Shown: in pieces, positions 1 through 6,716 of the stretch
Layout of the letters: each line of letters starts with the position of its first letter
Position numbering within the stretch: the stretch's first letter is position 1
Origin: Ruminiclostridium sp.
GTDB taxonomy: Bacteria; Bacillota; Clostridia; DSM-8532
DNA: 18,176 bases
Reading direction: 5' to 3'
Assembly (NCBI GenBank): GCA_003535195.1
Contig: DOHN01000195.1
Location: 1 to 18,176, forward strand
Translations under genes and position numbers: made by a program
Notes under the pieces: model-generated
What the model was told of the DNA's origin: nothing
Seen by the model: the letters and a program-made list of their open reading frames with translations, nothing else
Database searches by the model: none

Positions 1-114
1 TTAGTAAAATAAGAAATACGGCCCGCCGTACTGGGTAAGTATATTGATAGCCATTCTGGGATCAGATTTACTGATTTTTATTGGGTACTGGGTTTTCTTC
101 TCATAATACCACAT
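1..114 (-). CDS. cotJC: CotJC spore coat protein, N-terminal fragment (truncated)
   Basis: This 37-codon frame starts at ATG 114-112, with GGAGG at 127-123 and 8 bases of spacing, 3 bases beyond the cotJB stop. It begins MWYYEKKTQYP and continues to ITQYGGP, the characteristic N-terminus of CotJC, a manganese-catalase-like inner spore coat protein of about 185-200 residues. After Pro32 the family normally continues with DGEL; here it reads YFLFY and then TAA at the window edge. The ferritin-like catalytic body is therefore absent. The good ribosome site and intact operon order show the start is real. The truncation could be an inserted or intervening element, a deletion, or an assembly/contig-end artefact. 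Identity of the fragment is fairly sure; its cause is open. Confidence 0.75.
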   Translation of the reverse strand: MWYYEKKTQYPIKISKSDPRMAINILTQYGGPYFLFY

Positions 115-117
115 GAA

Positions 118-372
118 TTATACCTCCTTATACTCCCAAGGCCACGGTTCATTAACCCATTGCCAGCAGGTGGTGTTGGGAAGGTATCTGGCAGTTAGGG
201 GCCCGAATTTTGCCTGGTATTGGCGTCTTAAATTTTCAGATTGGTCCAGAGCCATCTTATAATCCCGAAGTGCATTAGCATCCGAAGGATGGGTATTTAG
301 AAACAGCTGTAAATCATAAAGAGCAAAATCGTAGGCCATGATTTGCTCCAGCAAGGTTGTCTGTTCGTCCAC
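118..372 (-). CDS. cotJB: CotJB spore coat protein
   Basis: CotJB is a small spore coat component made in the mother cell; it works with CotJA and CotJC. The body matches the family: an N-terminal helical stretch LLEQIMAYDFALYDLQLFLNTHP, then YGPLTA-like FGPLTARYL, and the C-terminal WQWVNEPWPWEYKEV. I place the start at GTG 372-370 (84 residues) because GGAGG lies at 385-381 with 8 bases of spacing, and the family normally begins just before this point. The frame can be extended to ATG 393-391 (91 residues), which overlaps the cotJA stop by one base but has only a weak ribosome site. It lies between cotJA and cotJC in the usual order. Confidence 0.9.
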   Translation of the reverse strand: MDEQTTLLEQIMAYDFALYDLQLFLNTHPSDANALRDYKMALDQSENLRRQYQAKFGPLTARYLPNTTCWQWVNEPWPWEYKEV

Positions 373-392
373 GCAAAACACCTCCATATCCA

Positions 393-581
393 TTACTTTA
401 TAAGCTCAGGAAAAACAGTTCCTTTTTTAAGCGCCTCCTGGGCAGGAAGAATTCTTCCGTACATCTGGTAGGGAACATAAGCTGTAGCCAATTCAGGCCT
501 TACAGGCATCACGGGAATCATGATGGGATCCCCGGTACAGTTATTGCCTGTATAAAGAGTCGCAAGGTTTAAATTATCCAT
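393..581 (-). CDS. cotJA: CotJA spore coat associated protein
   Basis: This 62-residue protein matches the CotJA family, a small tyrosine- and proline-rich coat-associated protein encoded first in the cotJ operon. Typical features are the N-terminal LATLYTGNNCTGDPIMIPVMPVRPELATAYVPYQ stretch (residues about 6-39, rich in Pro and Tyr) and a C-terminal tail GTVFPEL. Start ATG 581-579 has GGAGG at 595-591 with 9 bases of spacing. The stop abuts the cotJB reading frame, so the genes are co-transcribed. cotJ operons are normally under the mother-cell factor sigma-E. Confidence 0.93.
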   Translation of the reverse strand: MDNLNLATLYTGNNCTGDPIMIPVMPVRPELATAYVPYQMYGRILPAQEALKKGTVFPELIK

Positions 582-612
582 ATAAAAAAGCCTCCGAGCT
601 TGTTTCTCCTAC

Positions 613-638
613 ATTTTATGTACAAGCATAAAATATTG
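613..638 (-). promoter_or_regulatory. Candidate sigma-E-like promoter of the cotJ operon
   Basis: On the minus strand CAATATT (638-632) and CATAAAAT (620-613) resemble the sigma-E -35 (ATATT core) and -10 (CATACAAT) elements, about 30 bases upstream of cotJA. The 11-base spacer is shorter than usual, so this is only a candidate. Sigma-E control of cotJ is known from Bacillus. Confidence 0.35.
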
Positions 639-704
639 TGACACATGGCTGAATGAGACAAAGTGGTTCCAGGATAGAATATACAAAGAAAAAATCCGGT
701 TCGA

Positions 705-733
705 TTGCCCAATTCAATGGAATATATGATAAT
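705..733 (+). promoter_or_regulatory. Candidate sigma-A promoter for the nucleoside kinase gene
   Basis: TTGCCC (705-710) and GATAAT (728-733) match the sigma-A -35 and -10 boxes at 4/6 and 5/6, with exact 17-base spacing, about 35 bases upstream of the start at 768. Confidence 0.5.
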
Positions 734-767
734 ATCAAGATAAAATGACTATGGAGGAAAGCTTGTT

Positions 768-2426
768 ATGTCAGAACGCGAAATTAAGGTTAATTTAGAC
801 GGCCGGGATGTATGGGTCGAAGAGGGAACAAAGATTGAAGAGCTGATCCATGGGCAGAAGGGAAAGAAAAATTCTGTTATTGTTGCGGCTCGCGTGAATA
901 ATGAGATCAAAGAGCTTACATTTCCCATTGAAGAGAAATGCACCATCAAATTTGTGGATTTAACCAGCGAAGATGGCGTTCGCATTTATCAAAGAAGTTT
1001 GAAGTTTTTGCTTATTAAAGCCATTCATGATCTGTTCCCTGACAAGGAAGTGCAGGTGAGGCATTCGGTGAGCAGAGGCATTTTCTTTGAATTTCTGGAT
1101 TACCAGGCCGCACCCGAGGATGTGGAGCGAATCGGAGAACGTATGAGACAACTGGTTGATATGGATAAAAAGTTCCTGAAGGTAGTTGTTTCCATTGAGG
1201 ATGCCAGAAAGATTTTTTTGAAAAGGGGCAGGGAGGATCGCTACCGCGCCATCGAATACCGCGAAAAAGACTATGTATCCCTCTATATCTTTGATGATAT
1301 CGAAGACTATTTTTATGGCTATATGGTTCCAAGTGCAGGTTATCTGCAGTTGTTCAAGGTGGAAGCTCATAACGGCGGTATTGTTCTGGTACTTCCCAAA
1401 AAGGAAAATCCTACACGGCTTCCCGATACGCCTATTCCTGAAAAGTTGTTTAATGTATTTAAAGAATATACGGATTGGATTGATATTCTGGACGTTGAAG
1501 ATGTAGGTCGGCTGAATGATGCGGTTGATTCCGGAAGAATCGATGAATTGGTGCTCGTGGCCGAGGCCCTCCATGAAAAAAAGATTGCCAGCATTGCGGA
1601 TATGATCAAAAGCTGTCAGCCCCGGCAGAAAGTCATTCTAATAGCGGGTCCTTCCTCATCGGGCAAAACAACCTTTGCTCAAAGGCTTTCGGTGCAGCTG
1701 CGGGTAAATGGGATTGTGCCTCTGAATATCTCCGTAGACGATTATTTTGTTGATAAAACCAGAACCCCGAGGGACGAAGAGGGAAAGCCCGATTATGAAG
1801 CTCTGGAAACCGTTGATTTAGAACTCTTTAATAAAGATCTCAACACCTTGATAGAGGGTGGGGAGATCGAGCTTCCCACATTTAATTTTAAAACCGGGGA
1901 AAGGGAATACAACGGACAGAAAATGAAACTGAAAGAGGGGCAGGTTTTGGTTATTGAAGGTATTCACGCCCTTAACCCACGCCTGACCAGTGAGGTAAAA
2001 GCTGAAAACAAATTTAAAATCTACATCAGCGCCATTACCTCTATGCGCATCGACATGCACAACCGCATACCGACCACTGACCTTCGTCTTTTAAGACGTA
2101 TTGTCAGAGATAACCGGTATAGAGGAACACCGGCCCCTAAGACCATTGATATGTGGTCAAGCGTCAGAAGAGGCGAGGAGCGAAATATATTCCCCTTCCA
2201 GGAAGAGGCTGATGCCATGTTCAATTCTTCACTGATTTATGAGATAGCTATGCTCAAGCCTTTTGCCCTGCCGCTGCTTCAAAATATTACAAAGGATATG
2301 CCCGAGTATTCCGAGGCCCGGCGTTTGACGGAATTTTTAAGCTATTTTCTGCCCGCTTCCCATGACCGGGTGCCCGGCAACTCCATATTGAGAGAGTTTC
2401 TGGGAGGATCGGTATTTCATCAGTAA
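768..2426 (+). CDS. Nucleoside (uridine-type) kinase with N-terminal TGS and ThrRS-like domains
   Basis: This is a cytoplasmic P-loop kinase of the uridine kinase/phosphoribulokinase family that should phosphorylate a nucleoside with NTP. Residues 1-65 form a TGS domain and about 70-210 resemble the second N-terminal (editing) domain of threonyl-tRNA synthetase. Residues 288-500 are the kinase: Walker A GPSSSGKT (294-301), SVDDYF (322-327), and IEGIHALNP (396-404). The ThrRS editing residues are not kept: the HxxxH histidines align with Arg76 and Phe80, and the CxxxH pair aligns with Phe182 and Met186, so tRNA editing is not expected. The start has GGAGG at 753-757. This TGS-kinase architecture is common in Clostridia; its substrate and the role of the ThrRS-like part are not established. 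Confidence 0.88.
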   Translation: MSEREIKVNLDGRDVWVEEGTKIEELIHGQKGKKNSVIVAARVNNEIKELTFPIEEKCTIKFVDLTSEDGVRIYQRSLKFLLIKAIHDLFPDKEVQVRHSVSRGIFFEFLDYQAAPEDVERIGERMRQLVDMDKKFLKVVVSIEDARKIFLKRGREDRYRAIEYREKDYVSLYIFDDIEDYFYGYMVPSAGYLQLFKVEAHNGGIVLVLPKKENPTRLPDTPIPEKLFNVFKEYTDWIDILDVEDVGRLNDAVDSGRIDELVLVAEALHEKKIASIADMIKSCQPRQKVILIAGPSSSGKTTFAQRLSVQLRVNGIVPLNISVDDYFVDKTRTPRDEEGKPDYEALETVDLELFNKDLNTLIEGGEIELPTFNFKTGEREYNGQKMKLKEGQVLVIEGIHALNPRLTSEVKAENKFKIYISAITSMRIDMHNRIPTTDLRLLRRIVRDNRYRGTPAPKTIDMWSSVRRGEERNIFPFQEEADAMFNSSLIYEIAMLKPFALPLLQNITKDMPEYSEARRLTEFLSYFLPASHDRVPGNSILREFLGGSVFHQ

Positions 2427-2441
2427 ATATTTCGAGTTGTC

Positions 2442-2485
2442 AGGGGACGGTTCTTGTGGCAATATTGTCGGGGGAACCGTCCCCT
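2442..2485 (+). repeat. 44-base palindromic hairpin element
   Basis: AGGGGACGGTTC (2442-2453) is perfectly inverted at 2474-2485. The palindrome CAATATTG (2460-2467) sits on the same symmetry axis, and the inner arms pair mostly through G-U wobbles when read as plus-strand RNA. No T-run follows, so it is not a classical terminator. It lies 15 bases after the kinase stop and 23 before the methyltransferase start. It looks like a copy of a dispersed REP-type repeat carrying GGGGACGGTTCTTGT, a motif I recall from Clostridia intergenic regions. It could also act as a processing or attenuation hairpin. Confidence 0.7.
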
Positions 2486-2508
2486 TAACCGTCTACTAGG
2501 AGGAGTAC

Positions 2509-3666
2509 ATGAAGAAACTAAGACTTTTCGCAACGGCGGCCTTCGGGGTTGAATCCGTTGTAGCCCGTGAGCTTAAACATTTAGGATATGAAGATACCGT
2601 AACCGACAATGGCAGGATATTCTTTGACGGCGATATGGACGCAATTTGCAGGGCCAATCTCTGGCTGCGCGCAGCGGGGCGTGTCCATGTCCTGATGGGC
2701 GAATTTACAGCCAACACCTTTGACGAGCTCTTTGAGAAAACAAAGGCCATACCCTGGGAGGAATGGCTTCCAAAGGATGTGGAGTTTCCTGTCACGGGCG
2801 GGTGTGTCAAGTCCACCTTGATGAGTATCTCCGACTGCCAATCCATCATCAAGAAGGCCATTGTTGAAAGATTAAAGAAAGTATATGGCATAGAGATTTT
2901 TCCTGAAACAGGGCCGAGGTACCGTGTGGATTTTAACATTTTGAAGGATCAGGTGACGCTTTCTATTGATACTTCAGGCTCGGGACTCCATAAAAGGGGC
3001 TATAGAAGCCTGGCATATACGGCCCCCATAAAAGAGACCCTAGCCAGCGCTCTGATATTGATCAGCCATTGGTCCCCGGGAAGATTTCTTATTGATCCTT
3101 TATGCGGATCGGGGACCATACCGATTGAGGCCGCGCTGATGGCAAAAAATAAAGCCCCGGGGCTGGATCGGGATTTTGACTGCCAGGAATGGCCTAATAT
3201 TCCGAAGGAAACTTGGTACAGAGCCCTGAACGAGGCAAGGGATTTGATGAAGCCAAAGCCTTCCGGAGATGTATTGATCCAGGGATATGACATCAACCCC
3301 GAGGCGGTCAGTATGGCAAACTACCATGCCCGCCAGGCGGGTGTGGCTGATCTTGTCCATATACAGACCAGGGATGTCAGAGAGCTTTCTTCAAAAGTCA
3401 AGTATGGCTTTATTATAACAAATCCTCCCTATGGCCAAAGAATTGGGGAGAAGAAAGAGAACAACAGGCTGTACGAGAATATGGGGAAGAGCTTCGAACG
3501 GCTTTCCACATGGTCCTATTACATTATTAATGCAGACTCTGATTTTGAGAAGTTCTTTGGGCGCAAAGCCGATAAAAACCGAAAGCTCTATAACGGCGGG
3601 CTGCTGTGCTATTATTATCAGTATTTTGGGCCCAAGCCGCCGCGTCAGCAGGACAAAGAAGAATAG
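2509..3666 (+). CDS. THUMP-domain class I RNA methyltransferase (RlmL/YpsC-type)
   Basis: This 385-residue protein is an S-adenosylmethionine-dependent RNA N2-guanine methyltransferase of the UPF0020 family, acting on 23S rRNA in characterised relatives (E. coli RlmL N-terminal half, B. subtilis YpsC). Residues 1-50 form the ferredoxin-like N-terminus, about 50-155 the THUMP RNA-binding domain, and 165-385 the Rossmann methyltransferase. Motif I is IDPLCGSGTIPIE (195-207), the acidic motif II is GYDINPEA (259-266), and the catalytic motif IV is NPPYG (305-309). The ribosome site GGAGG (2499-2503) has 5 bases of spacing. It probably shares a transcript with the kinase gene. The exact guanine modified cannot be read from the sequence. 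Confidence 0.9.
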   Translation: MKKLRLFATAAFGVESVVARELKHLGYEDTVTDNGRIFFDGDMDAICRANLWLRAAGRVHVLMGEFTANTFDELFEKTKAIPWEEWLPKDVEFPVTGGCVKSTLMSISDCQSIIKKAIVERLKKVYGIEIFPETGPRYRVDFNILKDQVTLSIDTSGSGLHKRGYRSLAYTAPIKETLASALILISHWSPGRFLIDPLCGSGTIPIEAALMAKNKAPGLDRDFDCQEWPNIPKETWYRALNEARDLMKPKPSGDVLIQGYDINPEAVSMANYHARQAGVADLVHIQTRDVRELSSKVKYGFIITNPPYGQRIGEKKENNRLYENMGKSFERLSTWSYYIINADSDFEKFFGRKADKNRKLYNGGLLCYYYQYFGPKPPRQQDKEE

Positions 3667-3679
3667 ATCCCTGAAAGTG

Positions 3680-3714
3680 AAATACCGGGTCAGCCTTTCG
3701 ACTTCCCGGTATTT
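3680..3714. terminator. Hairpin terminator between convergent genes
   Basis: AAATACCGGG (3680-3689) and CCCGGTATTT (3705-3714) form a perfect 10-bp stem with a 15-base loop. On the plus strand a T-rich tail (GTATCTTTCTATT) follows. It sits between the ends of the methyltransferase gene and the opposing penicillin-binding protein gene and may serve both, though the minus-strand side lacks a good T-run. Confidence 0.65.
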
Positions 3715-3738
3715 GTATCTTTCTATTCTCTATTTACA

Positions 3739-6294
3739 TCAGTCCCATGCATCTGAATCGTCGCCCCAGTCCAAATTGCCCCAATCATCTTCTTGAATCG
3801 GTTCGCCAATATCTTCATTTTGGGGATCCAGCAACTGGCCGAAATCAGAAGTTTTTTCCTCTTCATGAGTGATGCTCGGAATGAGTGCGCCCGGGGAGTG
3901 TATGGTGCAGTATTCACCTTCAGCTATTTCATATTTATAATCAAGAGGATACGAATCACCAGGGAATTTTGGCTTGTATTCCACCGGTCTCCTGATGCCC
4001 ACCCAGGTTTTTTTCACGCTCGCAGGGCAGTATTCATTTGCCAGCAGGTATCTTCCCTGAGCATCTTTCGCCGCCGAACAAATCAGAGCCGAAACATGCA
4101 CTTTGCAAGTGTCACTGTAAGAGGGCTCGGTACCTTCTATGAAGTATTCCTCCCTGACACGGCTTCCCCTGGGGTCATTCTTGCACAAATCTGTCGCAAT
4201 CTTGCCCGAATCAATACAGATGGTGCGTTTTACGATATTGGAGGGGGTGTTTTCAAAGAAAGGCGTTGCCGACATACCCTCGTGAATTTTATTCATAACG
4301 GCGTTCCATATGGTAAGAGCTGTATAATATTCGCCTGTTCCGAGGGCTACCGCTTTATCATAGCCATACCAGGTCACACCGGTATAGTAAGGAGTAAATC
4401 CGGCAAACCACTTGTCTTTATTGGAGTCGGTCGTACCGGTTTTCCCGGCAGACGGGATAGTGACGGTCTTACCTTTGTCATCTTTATACTTGACAGTACC
4501 ATAACCATTTCTGGAGGCAGTCCCCTTTTTCACAACATCCGTCAGCATACTGTTCATGATATATACGGCCTGCTCGGAAAATACCTGGGTCCTTTCAGGC
4601 GTATTGGAGAGTATGACCGTACCGTCGTTATCCTTTACCTCGGTAAAGAAAACAGGCTTGGTATAAACGCCCTTATTGGAAAATGTGGTGTATGCAGCAG
4701 TCATTTCCAGGGGTGTTATTCCTTCATTGAAACCGCCCATGGCGATGGACAGATATTTCTCGTTGGTTCGGTCTATACCCATCTTAGCAAGATAATTAAG
4801 GCCATTGTCAACCCCTACATAATTTTTCAAAACCAATGTCGCCACAACATTTCTGGAATGCAGAAGGCCGTCTCTGACATCTGTGAGTCCGTAATTCGTT
4901 TTTTCTACATTTCGGGGCCATTCTTCATTCGGCTTATTGGTCAGTAGGTATTGCTTGACATCATCTACTACCGTCGCTGCAGTGATGGTTTTGCTGTCTA
5001 TGCCCGGTCCGTAAACCACAAGGGGTTTGATGGCAGAGCCCGGAGAGCGTCTGGCCTGAGTGGCGCGGTTGAAAACACTGCCCTCTTTGGCGCCCTGGCC
5101 TCCGTATAGTCCTCGGACGAAGCCGTCTTTATCCATAACGACCATAGCGGCCTGAGGAGGTTCATCCGTATAACGGTTTTTAGCCTCAAAATACTTGGGA
5201 TCGGTAAAGACCTCATCCAAAGCAGTCTGCACCTTGGGGTCCATGGTGGTATAAATATGAAGACCTGAATTGTAGATAATATCCAGTGCGGCCTGATCGG
5301 TATACCCATAGACTTTGATCAGGTATTCCTTGACACTTTTTATGGCTTCATCGACAAAGTAAGACTGGTTGCTGGTCTGCATGACTTTACCGGCTTCAGG
5401 ATTGTATTTGAAATTGATATTTTCAGCTTCCTTCACGGCTTCATCATATTCGCTTTGATTAATTTTTCCCTGTTCCAGCATCAGGCCCAGAATCACCTTG
5501 GTTCTTGCAATATTTGCTTCAATATTTTCTTCATCAATGGGCATGTACTTGGTGGGCCAATTGGTTATACCGGCAAGACTGGCGCACTCAGCCAGGGAAA
5601 GATTCCGGACATCCTTGCCGAAATAGCCTTTGGCAGCCGTCTCAATACCATAAAAATTACCGCCCATAGGTACGTTATTCAAATAATAAGTAAGAATTTC
5701 CTTTTTGGTTAAAACTTTTTCCAGTCCCATAGCCTGCCACTGCTCCTGCAGTTTGCGGGGAATGGTTATCTGATCTCTTTTGGTCAGATTTTTGATAAGC
5801 TGCTGCGTAATTGTACTTCCGCCCTGAACATCGATTTTGGCGCCCAGCATTTTCTTTATATAGGAGAGGCCGGCGCTTCCGATTCTTTTGAAGTCGATGC
5901 CCTCATGGTCAAAAAAACGCTTGTCTTCTACAGCGACATAGGCGTTAATCAGCATTTGAGGAATATCCCCATAGTCGATCCATACGCGATTCTCTTCTTT
6001 TTTCAGCTCTGCAATGACATTGCCGGCCGAATCATAAACATAGGAATTAAAACCCATGGTTTTAAATACTTTGGCATCGAGCATGGGAGTAGTCTTGATC
6101 ATACCGTATGCCCCGCCGCTTGCAAGGCCCGTGGCAGCGCTGACTGCCAGAAGGATCATGGAAAAAACGACGGCTAATGCAATTAAAAAAACCCTTGTGA
6201 CCAATTTGCCGGTGCTTTGATTTGTTCGCTTTTCTTTTCTGGAAGACGCTGCAGGCCTTTCGTTTGCTTGACGGCCTCCTGTATTTCCATTCAT
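3739..6294 (-). CDS. Class A penicillin-binding protein (PBP1A type)
   Basis: This 851-residue bifunctional cell-wall synthase polymerises lipid II and cross-links peptidoglycan outside the membrane. It has a short charged cytoplasmic tail (1-30), one membrane anchor (about 31-60), a GT51 glycosyltransferase domain with VEDKRFFDHEGID (122-134, catalytic Glu123) and QGGSTITQQL (157-166), and a transpeptidase domain. The transpeptidase motifs are SAIK (Ser420), SRN (480-482) and KTGT (618-621). A Cys-containing C-terminal extension (about 690-790) ends in a very acidic tail rich in Asp, Glu and Trp. Start ATG 6294-6292 has GGAGG at 6305-6301 with 6 bases of spacing. It appears monocistronic with its own promoter. 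All catalytic motifs are intact. Confidence 0.96.
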   Translation of the reverse strand: MNGNTGGRQANERPAASSRKEKRTNQSTGKLVTRVFLIALAVVFSMILLAVSAATGLASGGAYGMIKTTPMLDAKVFKTMGFNSYVYDSAGNVIAELKKEENRVWIDYGDIPQMLINAYVAVEDKRFFDHEGIDFKRIGSAGLSYIKKMLGAKIDVQGGSTITQQLIKNLTKRDQITIPRKLQEQWQAMGLEKVLTKKEILTYYLNNVPMGGNFYGIETAAKGYFGKDVRNLSLAECASLAGITNWPTKYMPIDEENIEANIARTKVILGLMLEQGKINQSEYDEAVKEAENINFKYNPEAGKVMQTSNQSYFVDEAIKSVKEYLIKVYGYTDQAALDIIYNSGLHIYTTMDPKVQTALDEVFTDPKYFEAKNRYTDEPPQAAMVVMDKDGFVRGLYGGQGAKEGSVFNRATQARRSPGSAIKPLVVYGPGIDSKTITAATVVDDVKQYLLTNKPNEEWPRNVEKTNYGLTDVRDGLLHSRNVVATLVLKNYVGVDNGLNYLAKMGIDRTNEKYLSIAMGGFNEGITPLEMTAAYTTFSNKGVYTKPVFFTEVKDNDGTVILSNTPERTQVFSEQAVYIMNSMLTDVVKKGTASRNGYGTVKYKDDKGKTVTIPSAGKTGTTDSNKDKWFAGFTPYYTGVTWYGYDKAVALGTGEYYTALTIWNAVMNKIHEGMSATPFFENTPSNIVKRTICIDSGKIATDLCKNDPRGSRVREEYFIEGTEPSYSDTCKVHVSALICSAAKDAQGRYLLANEYCPASVKKTWVGIRRPVEYKPKFPGDSYPLDYKYEIAEGEYCTIHSPGALIPSITHEEEKTSDFGQLLDPQNEDIGEPIQEDDWGNLDWGDDSDAWD

Positions 6295-6355
6295 ATATAA
6301 CCTCCAAATTAAGTGACAGCTTCAAAAATGTAAGGAGCCTGTGGCATTTATCCCT

Positions 6356-6382
6356 ATTATAGCATAAATCATTATTCCTCAA
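6356..6382 (-). promoter_or_regulatory. Extended -10 promoter of the penicillin-binding protein gene
   Basis: On the minus strand TGCTATAAT (6364-6356) is a perfect extended -10 element. TTGAGG (6382-6377) gives a partial -35 with a short 15-base spacer. The leader to the start codon is about 55 bases. Confidence 0.65.
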
Positions 6383-6429
6383 TATTTTTTTCCCAAGGAA
6401 CTTTTTACATATCATATGGGCGGATGATT

Positions 6430-6575
6430 TTACAGGGCATTCTCAATAACTTCGATTCGCGCCGCTCCGCAACCCTGCTCCGCTGACGTACTGAAATATC
6501 ACTCTGCCGCTTTTGACGCGATCATAAAATCGTGATACGGGAGAAAAGCCGCCTTGCCGCTTTTGCTGTTAGGCG
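6430..6575. other. GC-rich intergenic patch with internal repeats, possible relic of a dispersed element
   Basis: This stretch between the divergent PBP gene and tyrS is clearly richer in GC than the AT-rich DNA on both sides. TGCCGCTTTTG occurs twice, at 6505-6515 and 6555-6565, 50 bases apart. On the minus strand one frame ends ARIEVIENAL-stop (stop at 6432-6430) but is closed upstream by a TGA and has no start, so I do not call a gene. It contains no T-box, riboswitch or tRNA that I can recognise. The rest of 6295-6716 holds only the two promoters and a small leader hairpin. Confidence 0.4.
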
Positions 6576-6582
6576 ATATAAT
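6554..6582 (+). promoter_or_regulatory. Candidate sigma-A promoter of tyrS
   Basis: TTGCCG (6554-6559) and a perfect TATAAT (6577-6582) are separated by exactly 17 bases. This gives a leader of about 125 bases before tyrS. The -35 box lies inside the GC-rich repeat patch. Confidence 0.6.
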
Positions 6583-6659
6583 ATTACATTAATAGGCCAT
6601 TTTGTATATAGATGTTTATCTATCATAAGGCCCTGAATTTAAATTTATTATATGAAAAC

Positions 6660-6683
6660 CATTAACGGCGTATTCAGTTAATG
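6660..6683 (+). repeat. Small inverted repeat in the tyrS leader
   Basis: CATTAAC (6660-6666) and GTTAATG (6677-6683) form a perfect 7-bp stem with a 10-base loop, ending 33 bases before the tyrS start. It is not followed by a T-run. No T-box sequence (AGGGTGGNACCGCG-like) is present in the leader. Confidence 0.45.
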
Positions 6684-6716
6684 ACTTATTTATGATTGGA
6701 CGAAAGGAAGTAAAAA

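Noticed and set aside
960..1574. A 204-codon minus-strand frame within the nucleoside kinase gene
   Set aside because: It is antisense to a conserved coding region and its protein matches nothing I recognise.
3793..4947. A 384-codon open frame on the plus strand opposite the penicillin-binding protein
   Set aside because: It lies entirely antisense to a gene with all its catalytic motifs, has no ribosome site and no recognisable domain; it is a shadow frame.
6430..6500. A minus-strand frame ending ARIEVIENAL as the end of a gene
   Set aside because: A TGA closes the frame about 22 codons upstream and there is no start codon or ribosome site, so at most it is a relic.
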